Source: Cupriavidus basilensis (lineage in GTDB: Bacteria > Pseudomonadota > Gammaproteobacteria > Burkholderiales > Burkholderiaceae). Taken from it: a DNA stretch of 64,000 nucleotides. The translations under genes were made by a program, and so were the position numbers. The notes below the pieces were generated by a model that did not search any database, was not told where the DNA came from, and saw nothing but the letters and a program-made list of their open reading frames with translations. Positions 36,653 through 45,795 of the stretch are shown here, piece by piece; within the stretch, counting starts at the first letter, position 1, and each line of letters opens with the position of its first letter. Location of the stretch: assembly GCF_000832305.1 (NCBI RefSeq), contig NZ_CP010536.1:992001-1056000 (forward strand), read 5' to 3'.

Positions 36653-37786
36653 TCAGGGTGCGTAGCGGATGCGATAGACCGCGCCCGCCATATCGTCGCT
36701 GACCAGCAGCGAACCATCCGGGGCAACCTGGACATCGGCAGGCCGGCCCCAGGGTTTGTCGCCCTGCAGCCAGCCTTGCGCGAACACCTCCTGGCGCACC
36801 GCCTGGCCGCGCTCGTTCAGCACCACCCGGACGACGCGGTAGCCGACTGGCTTGGTCCGGTTCCAGCTGCCGTGCTCGGCAATGAAAATGCTGTTGCGGT
36901 ATTCGGCGGGGAATTGCGTGCCGGTATAAAAGCGCATGCCGAGCGCGGCAACATGCGCGCCCAGCTTTGCGGCCGGCGGCTCGAACTCGGAGCAGGCGCG
37001 CTGCTTGCCAAATTCCGGGTCGGCGACGTTGCCGGCGTGACAGTATGGGTAGCCGAAGTGCTGGCCGGCCCGGGTCACGCGGTTGAGCTCATCGTCGGGC
37101 ACATCGTCCCCCAACATGTCGCGCCCGTTGTCGGTGAACCAGAGTTGGCGGGTGGCCGGGTGCCAGTCAAAGCCTACCGAATTGCGCACCCCCTTGGTCA
37201 CGACCTGCAAGTCGGTGCCGTCCGGCTTCATCTTCATGATGTTGGCGTAACGGTTTTCGTCGGGCGCGCAGATATTGCAGGGCGCGCCGACCGGCACATA
37301 CAGATAGCCATCTGGGCCAAAGGCGATAAACTTCCAACCGTGATGCGTCTCGGAGGGAAAGCGATCACTTACCACGACAGGTTTGGGCGGGTTGTCCAGG
37401 CGGGCATCGATATCATCCAGCCGGACGATCTGCGAGGTCGAGGAAGCGTACAGCGCGCCGTTGCGGAAGGCTACGCCCACCGGCATGGTCAGGCCGGTGG
37501 CGACGACCCTGACCTTTGGGGCGGGCGCCAGCGGGTTGCGGATTGCATATACCCTGCCTTCGCCGCGGGTGCCGATGAAGAGCGTGCCTTCCGGCGACAG
37601 GGTCATGCCACGCGCTTCCGGTACCTCCGCGCTCAGCAATTCGATGCGAAAGCCTGGCGGCAGCTGGATCTGATCCAGCGGCAAGGCGGCGTTGGCGTTG
37701 GGGCCGAGCCAGGTCGCGGCCACGAACGCCAGGAAAGTGCTGGCGAGCAGGGGGCGGAAGCTGCGAATGTGAGGGTGAAACCGCAT
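36653..37786 (-). CDS. PQQ-dependent sugar dehydrogenase family protein (sorbosone dehydrogenase-like)
   Basis: A 377-residue exported protein predicted to form a six-bladed beta-propeller of the soluble glucose/sorbosone dehydrogenase family. The signal peptide ends near ANA (residue 33). Family segments include LPPGFRIELLSAEVPEARGM, TGLTMPVGVAFRNGALY, RNSVGFDWHP and LWFTDNGRDMLGDD. A Cys pair PCNIC and a further Cys pair could form disulfides. PQQ binding and substrate are not proven by sequence. ATG 37786 with AGGAG upstream is preferred to an ATG 19 codons earlier. Confidence 0.82.
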   Translation of the reverse strand: MRFHPHIRSFRPLLASTFLAFVAATWLGPNANAALPLDQIQLPPGFRIELLSAEVPEARGMTLSPEGTLFIGTRGEGRVYAIRNPLAPAPKVRVVATGLTMPVGVAFRNGALYASSTSQIVRLDDIDARLDNPPKPVVVSDRFPSETHHGWKFIAFGPDGYLYVPVGAPCNICAPDENRYANIMKMKPDGTDLQVVTKGVRNSVGFDWHPATRQLWFTDNGRDMLGDDVPDDELNRVTRAGQHFGYPYCHAGNVADPEFGKQRACSEFEPPAAKLGAHVAALGMRFYTGTQFPAEYRNSIFIAEHGSWNRTKPVGYRVVRVVLNERGQAVRQEVFAQGWLQGDKPWGRPADVQVAPDGSLLVSDDMAGAVYRIRYAP

Positions 37787-37856
37787 GGCGAGCTCTCCTG
37801 TCGGGGTTTTCACCACGATGCCTATGGCCGGGTGTCGAGTCAATCGCTCTAAGTGT

Positions 37857-37885
37857 TTGTTTGGCCTCGGAATTTGGTCTATACT
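37857..37885 (+). promoter_or_regulatory. promoter of the rpsP-rimM-trmD-rplS operon
   Basis: TTGTTT (37857-37862) and TATACT (37880-37885) are separated by 17 bases. Transcription would start near 37892, 40 bases before rpsP. Confidence 0.6.
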
Positions 37886-37931
37886 CTTGCGTTTCGTGTT
37901 CGAACATCAAGTTTTCTGAGGAATCAAACCC

Positions 37932-38186
37932 ATGGTCGTAATCCGTCTGGCTCGCGGTGGCAGCAAGAAGCGCCCCTTCTTCAATATCGTCGCTGCTGAC
38001 TCGCGTAATCGTCGCGATGGCCGTTTCATCGAGCGTATTGGTTTCTACAACCCCCTGGCTTCGGCAAGCGAAGAAGGCCTGCGTCTGGTGCAAGACCGCC
38101 TGACGTACTGGACCGGCGTTGGCGCCCAGCTGTCGCCGACGGTTGCCCGTCTGGTCAAGCAAAACGCCGCCAAGGCTGCAGCCTGA
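37932..38186 (+). CDS. rpsP: 30S ribosomal protein S16
   Basis: S16 is a small-subunit protein needed for assembly of the 16S rRNA 5' domain. The 84-residue protein is full length and begins [26 protein letters not shown] lies ten bases before the ATG. It heads the conserved rpsP-rimM-trmD-rplS operon. Confidence 0.98.
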   Translation: MVVIRLARGGSKKRPFFNIVAADSRNRRDGRFIERIGFYNPLASASEEGLRLVQDRLTYWTGVGAQLSPTVARLVKQNAAKAAA

Positions 38187-38226
38187 TTGTTGTGACGCGC
38201 GTTTCGCGACGCGTGGCAAACGACAC

Positions 38227-38934
38227 GTGACAGAACGCAAGCAAGGCGCCCCGGCGCGGCGGCCACTCAATGTGCCGCTCGAGCCCTCGGCCCGGCGCGA
38301 GGCCGGTGAGCAGGAAAAGCCCAGTCTCAAGCGCGGTGCAACCGGGTTGCCGGCTGCGCTGGCGTATACCGACAAGCTGCCGGACGACCTGATCGAGGTC
38401 GGTTATATCGGTGCGGCTTATGGGATACGGGGCTGGATCAAGGTCCAGCCGCATGCCGACGATGCAGGCGCACTGTTGCACGCGCGCCGCTGGTGGCTGC
38501 TGAAACCGCCGCCGACCGGCCTGGTCGGCGCGGCGGATGCCGTGGCCTCCGAGGCCCTGTGCGTGAAGATCGTGCAGTCCCGCGAGCACAGCGGTACCGT
38601 AGTGGCCCAGGCGAGCGGCGTGTCCGAGCGCAACCACTCGGAGGCGCTCAAGGGACGCCGTGTCTGGATTCGTCGCGAGGATTTCCCCGCGCCGGATGAG
38701 AACGAATTCTACTGGGTCGATCTGATCGGCTGCGCCGTGTTCAATGAGCAGGGCGAGTCGCTGGGCGAAGTGTCCGGGCTGATCGACAACGGTGCGCACC
38801 AGATCCTGCAGGTGGCGCATGCCTTGCCCGATGGCAAGGCGGGTGAGCGCCTGATTCCCTTTGTCGACGCATTCCTGCGCTCGGTCGATATCTCGGCCCG
38901 GCGCGTGGTGGTGGACTGGGGCCTGGATTACTGA
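38227..38934 (+). CDS. rimM: ribosome maturation factor RimM
   Basis: RimM binds S19 and helps maturation of the 16S rRNA 3' domain. The 235-residue protein contains the RimM N-terminal barrel (DLIEVGYIGAAYGIRGWIKVQPHAD) and the PRC-barrel domain (EFYWVDLIGCAVFNEQGESLGEV). About 55 polar residues precede the conserved part, longer than in E. coli. GTG 38227 is chosen as the first start after rpsP, since no ATG occurs before the conserved domain. The true start could be different. Confidence 0.92.
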   Translation: MTERKQGAPARRPLNVPLEPSARREAGEQEKPSLKRGATGLPAALAYTDKLPDDLIEVGYIGAAYGIRGWIKVQPHADDAGALLHARRWWLLKPPPTGLVGAADAVASEALCVKIVQSREHSGTVVAQASGVSERNHSEALKGRRVWIRREDFPAPDENEFYWVDLIGCAVFNEQGESLGEVSGLIDNGAHQILQVAHALPDGKAGERLIPFVDAFLRSVDISARRVVVDWGLDY

Positions 38935-39015
38935 GCGGCCCGAGCTGCCGAAGGCAAGGGTGCTTGGCCGGCGATAGCCGGTGGGCGAGTGGTGGGCAAG
39001 TAAAGGGAGAGGCGG

Positions 39016-39822
39016 ATGCAGTTCGACGTGATCACGCTGTTTCCCGAGATGTTTCGCGCGCTGACCGACTGGGGCATTACCAGCCGGGCGGCAAAGCAGC
39101 AGCGCTACACGCTGCGCACCTGGAATCCACGCGACTTCACCAGCGACAACTACCGTACCATCGACGATCGCCCCTACGGCGGCGGCCCTGGCATGGTGAT
39201 GCTGGCCAAGCCGCTGGAAGATGCCATCGACGCGGCGTGTTCCGCCCAGCAGGCGGCGCAGGCCAAGCCGGAGGGCCAGGAGGCGCCGGTGCGGCCGCAC
39301 GTGGTGCTGATGTCGCCGCAAGGCGCGCCGCTGACGCACCAAAAGGTGATGTCACTGGCACAGCGTCCCGGCCTGGTGATGCTGTGCGGACGTTACGAAG
39401 CGATTGACCAGCGGCTGATCGAGCGTCGGGTCGATGAGGAAATCAGCCTCGGCGATTTCGTGCTGTCCGGTGGCGAGTTGCCCGCCATGGCGGTGATCGA
39501 CGCGGTGGTCAGGCATTTGCCGGGTGTGTTGGGCGATGCCCAGTCGGCGGTTCAGGACAGCTTCGTCAACGGGCTGCTGGATTGTCCGCACTACACGCGG
39601 CCGGAAGAATACGAAGGTGTGCGGGTGCCCGATATCCTGCTCGGGGGCCATCATGCCGAGATCGAGAAGTGGCGGCGCCAGCAGGCGCTGGCAAATACTG
39701 CGAAGAAGCGCCCCGATCTGATCGAGGCAGCGCGCAGTCAAGGGTTGCTGAGCCGGGTCGACGAGAAATTCCTGTCGACATGGCTGGCGAAAGAAGGGCG
39801 GGAGCTCGCTCCCGCCAAGTGA
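39016..39822 (+). CDS. trmD: tRNA (guanine37-N1)-methyltransferase
   Basis: TrmD methylates G37 of tRNAs and so prevents frameshifting. The 268-residue SPOUT enzyme has the knotted SAM site with [32 protein letters not shown] and the DYVLSGGE-type signature. An Ala/Gln-rich insertion lies at about residues 75-92. GGGAGAGGCGG upstream of the ATG supports the start. It is the third gene of the operon. Confidence 0.97.
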   Translation: MQFDVITLFPEMFRALTDWGITSRAAKQQRYTLRTWNPRDFTSDNYRTIDDRPYGGGPGMVMLAKPLEDAIDAACSAQQAAQAKPEGQEAPVRPHVVLMSPQGAPLTHQKVMSLAQRPGLVMLCGRYEAIDQRLIERRVDEEISLGDFVLSGGELPAMAVIDAVVRHLPGVLGDAQSAVQDSFVNGLLDCPHYTRPEEYEGVRVPDILLGGHHAEIEKWRRQQALANTAKKRPDLIEAARSQGLLSRVDEKFLSTWLAKEGRELAPAK

Positions 39823-39897
39823 AACCCCATCCTCTGCCGGGGCCCAGGCCATGCCTGGGGCAGACAACGTCGGCATGATGGACAAGGAGAAGAAACG

Positions 39898-40305
39898 ATG
39901 AACATCATCGAGCTGATCGAGAAAGACGAAATCGCGCGACTGACCGCGAACAGGACCATCCCCGCATTCGCACCCGGCGACACCGTGATCGTCAGCGTGA
40001 ACGTGGTGGAAGGTAACCGCAAGCGCGTCCAGGCTTATGAAGGCGTTGTGATTGCCAAGCGCAATCGTGGCCTGAATTCGTCCTTCATCGTGCGCAAGAT
40101 TTCGTCGGGTGAAGGCGTGGAACGTACGTTCCAGCTGTACTCGCCGCTGATCGCAGCGATCGAAGTGAAGCGCCGTGGTGACGTCCGCCGCGCCAAGCTG
40201 TACTACCTGCGTCAGCGTTCGGGCAAGTCCGCGCGGATCAAGGAAAAGCTGGCATACAAGTCGGCACCGGCCAAGGCTGCTGCCAAGGCTGCTGCTGCTC
40301 AGTAA
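39898..40305 (+). CDS. rplS: 50S ribosomal protein L19
   Basis: L19 lies at the subunit interface. The 135-residue protein has the normal core ([20 protein letters not shown] and [12 protein letters not shown]) and an Ala/Lys-rich C-terminal tail. AAGGAGAAG before the ATG is a strong ribosome-binding site. A strong terminator follows. Confidence 0.98.
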   Translation: MNIIELIEKDEIARLTANRTIPAFAPGDTVIVSVNVVEGNRKRVQAYEGVVIAKRNRGLNSSFIVRKISSGEGVERTFQLYSPLIAAIEVKRRGDVRRAKLYYLRQRSGKSARIKEKLAYKSAPAKAAAKAAAAQ

Positions 40306-40344
40306 GCCGCCAGTCGCCTCGATCGGCTTGCCGGTCGGGGCTGC

Positions 40345-40376
40345 GCAAAAAGGGCACCTTCGGGTGCCCTTTTTGC
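40345..40376 (+). terminator. intrinsic terminator after rplS
   Basis: A 14-bp perfect stem (40345-40358 with 40363-40376) closed by a TTCG tetraloop, with A-run and T-run on the two sides. It ends the ribosomal protein operon. Confidence 0.92.
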
Positions 40377-40432
40377 ATCTCCGCATGCCAGGTTTGCCGC
40401 GTTGCAGCACAAACGGTTTGGCCGGCTTCTGT

Positions 40433-40438
40433 CATACT
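40433..40438 (+). promoter_or_regulatory. candidate -10 element for the CoA pyrophosphatase gene
   Basis: CATACT at 40433-40438 would start transcription at about 40445, only four bases before the ATG. If correct, the mRNA is almost leaderless, which fits the lack of a Shine-Dalgarno sequence. Confidence 0.3.
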
Positions 40439-40448
40439 CGCAACGATT

Positions 40449-41129
40449 ATGCGTCCTGCCTTTGATCCCGAATCCCTCCCCATCGTCGCCACCGATACCC
40501 GGCACCCGCCGCTGGCCGACGTGCGCCTGCGCCCGGAATTCATCCGCCATCGGCTCCAGTCGCCGCCTGCCTGGGACCCCGAGCTGACTGATGAGTCGCG
40601 CGCCTATGACCGCAGCCTGAAGCTGCGCGATGCAGCCGTGCTGGTACCGTTGGTGGAGCGTGAGGACGGGCTGACCGTGCTGCTGACCGAGCGCAACGCC
40701 AACCTGAGCGCGCACGCCGGGCAAATCAGTTTCCCTGGCGGCCGTCACGAAGCGTTCGATATCGACCGGACGGCGACGGCACTGCGCGAAACCGAGGAAG
40801 AGGTGGGGCTGGCGCGCGATTATGTGGAAGTGCTGGGTAGCTTGCCCGATTACATCACCGGCACCGGCTTCCATGTGAGCCCGGTAGTGGGCCTGGTGCG
40901 CGACGGATTCACGCTGCGGCCCGATGCGCGCGAGGTTGCCGATGTGTTTGAAGTGCCGCTAGGTTTCCTGATGAACCCATCGCATCACGAGCAGCGCCTG
41001 TTCCGCTGGGTGGACGGCGAGCGGCTGTTCTACGCCATGCCGTTCCCGCGCGAGGATGGCGGCCACCGGTTTATCTGGGGTGCCACCGCCGGCATGCTGC
41101 GCAACCTCTATCACTTGCTGGCCGCCTGA
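40449..41129 (+). CDS. CoA pyrophosphatase (Nudix hydrolase)
   Basis: A 226-residue Nudix hydrolase of the NudL/YeaB type that cleaves CoA to 3',5'-ADP and 4'-phosphopantetheine. The Nudix box region has GGRHEAFD followed by TALRETEEEVGL, and the preceding segment LLTERNANLSAHAGQISFPGG is the UPF0035 signature of CoA hydrolases. No ribosome-binding site precedes the ATG. The stop lies inside a hairpin shared with the convergent trhO gene. Confidence 0.87.
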   Translation: MRPAFDPESLPIVATDTRHPPLADVRLRPEFIRHRLQSPPAWDPELTDESRAYDRSLKLRDAAVLVPLVEREDGLTVLLTERNANLSAHAGQISFPGGRHEAFDIDRTATALRETEEEVGLARDYVEVLGSLPDYITGTGFHVSPVVGLVRDGFTLRPDAREVADVFEVPLGFLMNPSHHEQRLFRWVDGERLFYAMPFPREDGGHRFIWGATAGMLRNLYHLLAA

Positions 41130-41153
41130 GGGCCGCCAGTGCGCTCAGGCGGC
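41121..41153. terminator. hairpin covering both stop codons of convergent genes
   Basis: GCCGCCTGAG (41121-41130) and CTCAGGCGGC (41144-41153) are perfect complements with a 13-base loop. The stop codons of the Nudix gene and of trhO lie in the two arms. No T-run follows, so it may act as a weak terminator or transcript end stabiliser. Confidence 0.4.
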
Positions 41154-42002
41154 AGCCGCCGCCGTCCCTGTGCCTTCCCCGATGCAGTGCGGGCAGCTCT
41201 TGCCCACCACGTAGTGCGGGCTTTGCTGCTCTTCGGCGGTGACCACGGCACGGCAGGCAAAACACTGCTTGGGGCCAGCCGGCTCCAGGTTGGGGTTCAG
41301 CGCGGTGCGGTAGTCGAAGACGAAGCAGTCGCCCTGGTAGTGGCTGCCACCCACTTCCTCGAAATACTTCAGGATGCCCCCCTCCAACTGGTAGACGTGC
41401 TCAATGCCGGCTTCCTGCATGTGGATGGCGGCTTTCTCGCAGCGAATGCCGCCGGTGCAGAACGACACGATGGTCTTGCCCGCGAACTCGGCCTTGTGCG
41501 CGGCAATGGCCGGCGGGAAATCGCTGAACTTGGCGATGTCGTAATCGACCGCTTGCTCGAACGTGCCGACGGCGACCTCAAAGGCGTTGCGTGTATCCAG
41601 CATCACCACCGGGCGGCCGGCATCGTCGTGGCCCTGGTCCAGCCAACGCTTGAGCTCGACCGGCGTCACCGCCGGCGCCCGGCCGGCTTCGGGGCGGATC
41701 AGCGGCATCTTCATGGTGATGATTTCCTTCTTCTCACGCACCAGCATGCGCTTGAAAGGCTGGTTTTCCGACAGGCTTTCCTTGGGCTCGATATCGGCAA
41801 AGCGCGGGTCGGCATGCAGCCAGCCGAGGAAGCTGTCGATGGCCTCGCGCACGCCGGCCAGGAACAGGTTGATGCCTTCCGGCGCGAGCAGGATCGTGCC
41901 CTTGAGCCCGTGTGCTTCGCAGCGCGCGCGCATTTCCGGGCGCAAGACCGGGATATCGTCCAGTGAGACGAACTTGTAAGCGGAGATGTTTACGATCTGC
42001 AT
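41145..42002 (-). CDS. trhO: tRNA uridine-34 hydroxylase (rhodanese family)
   Basis: TrhO (YceA) hydroxylates U34 of certain tRNAs as the first step to 5-carboxymethoxyuridine-type modification. The 285-residue protein has an N-terminal acylphosphatase-like part ([16 protein letters not shown]), a rhodanese domain with the active cysteine C182 in [11 protein letters not shown], and a C-terminal Cys-rich end (CFACR and CPHC). The gene is divergent from dnaE. Confidence 0.93.
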   Translation of the reverse strand: MQIVNISAYKFVSLDDIPVLRPEMRARCEAHGLKGTILLAPEGINLFLAGVREAIDSFLGWLHADPRFADIEPKESLSENQPFKRMLVREKKEIITMKMPLIRPEAGRAPAVTPVELKRWLDQGHDDAGRPVVMLDTRNAFEVAVGTFEQAVDYDIAKFSDFPPAIAAHKAEFAGKTIVSFCTGGIRCEKAAIHMQEAGIEHVYQLEGGILKYFEEVGGSHYQGDCFVFDYRTALNPNLEPAGPKQCFACRAVVTAEEQQSPHYVVGKSCPHCIGEGTGTAAAAA

Positions 42003-42065
42003 AGGTGGCGCGCGACGGGACCGCGCCTTGCGAGCGCGCGGTAACTGCCTGATTGGAAAGGCGAA

Positions 42066-42071
42066 ATTATA
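42066..42071 (-). promoter_or_regulatory. -10 element for trhO
   Basis: A perfect TATAAT on the minus strand (42071 to 42066) lies 64 bases upstream of the trhO start. No good -35 is seen at 17 bases. Confidence 0.4.
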
Positions 42072-42171
42072 ACGCCTCGCAGGCTTCCTGCCGGGCTTTT
42101 CCGAGCGCCTGGCTCAGTCTTGCCATCGGGCACGTCGCGCAAAGAAGGCCGGCGCGGCCATGCCGAGCCGG

Positions 42172-42177
42172 TACAAT
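42172..42177 (+). promoter_or_regulatory. candidate -10 element for dnaE
   Basis: TACAAT at 42172-42177 lies only seven bases before the dnaE ATG. A start at the usual distance would produce a leaderless or nearly leaderless mRNA. No Shine-Dalgarno sequence is present. Confidence 0.3.
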
Positions 42178-42184
42178 TACGGCC

Positions 42185-45100
42185 ATGTCTGCACCTCGCT
42201 TCGTTCATCTCCGTCTTCATTCCGAATACTCCGTCGTCGACGGCATCGTGCGCCTGGACGATGCCGTCAAGGCTGCGGCCGCCGATGGCATGGGCGCGCT
42301 CGCCCTGACCGACCTGGCCAATGCCTTCGGCCTGATCCGCTTCTACAAGGAAGCGCGCGGCGGCGGCATCAAGCCCGTGGTCGGCGCCGACGTCTGGCTG
42401 ACCAACGCCGACGATCGCGACAAGCCGACGCGCTTGCTGCTGCTGGTCCGGGACCGGATTGGCTACCTCAATCTCTGCGTGCTGCTGTCGCGCGCGTGGC
42501 TTTCCAACCAGTACCGCGGCCGCGCCGAGATCGACCCTGCCTGGTTCGACGAAGCCGGCGAAGAGGGCCAGCCGCTGGCCACCGGCCTGATTGCGCTGTC
42601 TGGCGCGATGGGTGGCGACATCGGCATGGCGCTGGCCAATGGCAACGATGCGGCCGCGGCGCAGGCCGCGGCGCATTGGGCAAAGGTGTTCCCGCAGTGC
42701 TTCTACATCGAGTTGCAGCGCGCGGGCCTGCCCGGCACCGATGCCTATGTGCAGCAGGCGGTGCAGCTGGCGGCCAGGATGGGCTTGCCAGTGGTGGCGA
42801 CGCACCCGGTGCAGTTCATGACGCCCGACGATTTCACGGCGCACGAGGCTCGCACCTGCATCGCCGAAGGGGAGTTGCTGGCCAACCCCCGCCGCGTGCG
42901 TCGCTTCACCACCGACCAGTATTTCAAGACCCAGGACGAGATGTGCGCGCTGTTCGCCGACATCCCGTCCGCGCTGGAAAACGCGGTGCAGATCGCGCGC
43001 CGCTGCAACCTCACGCTGGAACTGGGCAAGCCGCGCCTGCCACTGTTTCCGACGCCCGACGGCATGTCGCTCGACGACTACCTCGTGCACCTGGCCAAGG
43101 AAGGCCTGGAAAAGCGCATGGCGGTGCTGTTCCCCGACGAAGCCGTGCGCGAGGCCAAGCGCCCCGAGTACTACGCGAGGCTGGAGTTCGAGACCGGCAC
43201 CATCATCAAGATGGGCTTCCCCGGCTACTTCCTGATCGTGGCGGACTTTATCAACTGGGCCAAGAACAACGGCGTGCCGGTCGGGCCGGGACGCGGCTCC
43301 GGCGCCGGTTCGCTGGTGGCCTATGCGCTCGGCATCACCGATCTGGACCCGCTCAAGTACGCGCTGCTGTTCGAACGGTTCCTGAACCCGGAACGGGTTT
43401 CGATGCCCGACTTCGACATCGACTTCTGCCAGCAGGGACGTGATCGCGTGATCACGTACGTGAAGGAGAAGTACGGCCACGCCGCGGTATCGCAGATCGC
43501 CACCTTCGGCACCATGGCCGCCAAGGCCGCGGTGCGCGACGTGGGCCGCGTACTCGACCTGGGCTATGGCTTTGTCGACGGCATCGCCAAGCTGATCCCC
43601 TTCAAGCCGGGCAAGCTCGTCACCATCGAGGAGGCCAAGAAGGAAGAGCCGCTCCTGACCGAGCGCGAGAAAAACGAAGAGGAAGTGCGCCAGTTGCTGG
43701 AGCTCGCCCAGCGCGTGGAAGGCATGACACGTAACGTCGGCATGCACGCCGGCGGCGTGCTGATCGCCCCGGGCAAGCTGACGGACTTCTGCCCGCTCTA
43801 CACCCAGGGTGCGCAGAACGACGGCATGAGCGGTGTGGTCAGCCAGTACGACAAGGACGACGTGGAAGCCGCCGGCCTGGTCAAGTTCGACTTCTTGGGC
43901 CTGACCACGCTGACCATCCTGGACTGGGCCGAGCGCTATATCCGCAGGCTCGATCCGTCCATGGCCGACTGGAACTGCAGCCACATCCCGCTCGACGACA
44001 GCAAGGCATTCGACATCCTCAAGACGGCCAACACGGTTGCCGTGTTCCAGCTGGAAAGCCGCGGCATGCAGGGCATGCTGAAGGACGCCAAGCCTGACCG
44101 CTTTGAGGACATCATCGCGCTGGTGGCACTCTACCGCCCGGGCCCGATGGACCTGATCCCCAGCTTCTGCGCCCGTAAGCACGGCCGCGAGAAGGTGGAG
44201 TACCCGGACCCGCGCGTCGAGCCGGTGCTCAAGGAGACCTACGGCATCATGGTCTACCAGGAGCAGGTGATGCAGATGGCGCAGATCATCGGCGGCTACT
44301 CGCTGGGCGGCGCCGACTTGCTGCGCCGCGCCATGGGCAAGAAGAAGGCCGAGGAAATGGCCCAGCACCGCGAGCTGTTCCGCGAGGGTGCGGCCAAGAA
44401 TGGCCTGACCGCCGAGAAGGCGGACGACACCTTCGACCTGATGGAAAAGTTCGCGGGCTACGGCTTCAACAAATCGCACGCGGCCGCTTACGCATTGCTG
44501 GCCTACTACACGGCCTGGCTCAAGGCGCACCACCCGGCCGCGTTCATGGCAGCAAATATGTCGCTCGCCATGGACGACACCGACAAGGTCAAGATCCTCT
44601 TTGACGATTGCAAGCTCAACAAGCTCCAGGTGCTGCCGCCTGACGTCAACGCCAGCGAATACCGCTTCGCGCCGACCGATGCCAAGACCATCCGCTACGG
44701 CCTTGGCGGCATCAAGGGCTCGGGGCAGGGCGCCATCGAGGACATCCTGCGCGCCCGCGAGGAAAAGCCCTTTGCCGACCTGTTCGATTTCTGCGAGCGC
44801 GTCGACCGCCGCCAGGTCAACCGCCGCACCATCGAGGCGCTGATTCGCGCCGGTGCCTTCGACAGCCTGAACGCCAATCGCGGCCAGCTGCTTGCCTCGG
44901 TGTCGCGCGCCATGGAAGCCGCCGAGCAGAAGGCCGAGTCGGCCAACCAGGTGTCACTGTTCGACCTGATGGCCGACGCCGGCGAATCGCACCGGCCCGC
45001 GCTGGTCGACGAGCCGGCCTGGGCGCCCAAGCGCATGCTGCAGGAAGAAAAGCAGGCGCTGGGCTATTACTTCTCCGGCCACCTGTTCGACGCCTACCGG

Positions 45101-45697
45101 GACGAAGTCGGCCGCTTCCTCAAGGGCACGCTGGCCGGCCTGGAAAAGGAAGTGCAAGGCAATGGCGGCGGCTATGGCCGCGACGTGCGTGGCAAGGTCA
45201 TCGCCGGTGTCATCACCGGCATGCGCACCCAGATGACGCAGCGCGGCAAGATGTTGATCGTCTTGCTTGACGACGGTACCGGCCAGGTCGAGATGACGGT
45301 GTTCAACGAATTGTTCGACGCCAACCGCCATATGTTCCGCGAGGACGAGATGGTGATCGTGCAAGGCAACGCCCGTCACGATACCTTTACCGGTGGCGTG
45401 CGCTTCACCGCCGAATCGGTGATGGACCTGGTGGCGGCGCGTGCCAAGTACGCCGAGGCGGTCGGCCTGGCGTTCAACGGCAATGCCTCCACGGAACTGC
45501 TGCGCGAGTTGCTCACGCCCTACCTGGCGAGTGTGGCCAATGCGCCAGGCGTGCCGGTGCGCGTGAGCTACGCCACCACCGGCGCTCGCTGCGAGGCGGA
45601 ATTGGGGCGGCAGTGGCTGGTCACGCCATCCGACGATGCCCTGGCAAGCTTCCGCGCGGCCCTGTCCGGCGAAAACGTCCGCATGCTCTACGGCTGA
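42185..45697 (+). CDS. dnaE: DNA polymerase III subunit alpha
   Basis: DnaE is the replicative DNA polymerase catalytic subunit. The 1170-residue protein has an N-terminal PHP domain (HLRLHSEYSVVDG), the family C polymerase core with the catalytic aspartates in MPDFDIDFCQQGRDRV near residues 409-411, the helix-hairpin-helix region, an OB-fold (about residues 1005-1090; GVITGMRTQMTQRGKMLIVLLDDGTG) and a short C-terminal domain. ATG 42185 gives the conserved MSAPRFVHLRLHSEYS start; upstream in-frame sequence is not conserved in character. Confidence 0.97.
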   Translation: MSAPRFVHLRLHSEYSVVDGIVRLDDAVKAAAADGMGALALTDLANAFGLIRFYKEARGGGIKPVVGADVWLTNADDRDKPTRLLLLVRDRIGYLNLCVLLSRAWLSNQYRGRAEIDPAWFDEAGEEGQPLATGLIALSGAMGGDIGMALANGNDAAAAQAAAHWAKVFPQCFYIELQRAGLPGTDAYVQQAVQLAARMGLPVVATHPVQFMTPDDFTAHEARTCIAEGELLANPRRVRRFTTDQYFKTQDEMCALFADIPSALENAVQIARRCNLTLELGKPRLPLFPTPDGMSLDDYLVHLAKEGLEKRMAVLFPDEAVREAKRPEYYARLEFETGTIIKMGFPGYFLIVADFINWAKNNGVPVGPGRGSGAGSLVAYALGITDLDPLKYALLFERFLNPERVSMPDFDIDFCQQGRDRVITYVKEKYGHAAVSQIATFGTMAAKAAVRDVGRVLDLGYGFVDGIAKLIPFKPGKLVTIEEAKKEEPLLTEREKNEEEVRQLLELAQRVEGMTRNVGMHAGGVLIAPGKLTDFCPLYTQGAQNDGMSGVVSQYDKDDVEAAGLVKFDFLGLTTLTILDWAERYIRRLDPSMADWNCSHIPLDDSKAFDILKTANTVAVFQLESRGMQGMLKDAKPDRFEDIIALVALYRPGPMDLIPSFCARKHGREKVEYPDPRVEPVLKETYGIMVYQEQVMQMAQIIGGYSLGGADLLRRAMGKKKAEEMAQHRELFREGAAKNGLTAEKADDTFDLMEKFAGYGFNKSHAAAYALLAYYTAWLKAHHPAAFMAANMSLAMDDTDKVKILFDDCKLNKLQVLPPDVNASEYRFAPTDAKTIRYGLGGIKGSGQGAIEDILRAREEKPFADLFDFCERVDRRQVNRRTIEALIRAGAFDSLNANRGQLLASVSRAMEAAEQKAESANQVSLFDLMADAGESHRPALVDEPAWAPKRMLQEEKQALGYYFSGHLFDAYRDEVGRFLKGTLAGLEKEVQGNGGGYGRDVRGKVIAGVITGMRTQMTQRGKMLIVLLDDGTGQVEMTVFNELFDANRHMFREDEMVIVQGNARHDTFTGGVRFTAESVMDLVAARAKYAEAVGLAFNGNASTELLRELLTPYLASVANAPGVPVRVSYATTGARCEAELGRQWLVTPSDDALASFRAALSGENVRMLYG

Positions 45698-45795
45698 CCC
45701 CGGGCTTGCCGGCGGGGCGGCACCGGCATGGCGCCCCGCCCCGACCGGCATTGCTGCCGTCCATCCCGTCTTTTCATGGATTACACAAGCCCCGC

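Noticed and set aside
41990..44533. 847-codon minus-strand open frame over dnaE
   Set aside because: It is antisense to the conserved DnaE polymerase core and has shadow-frame composition.
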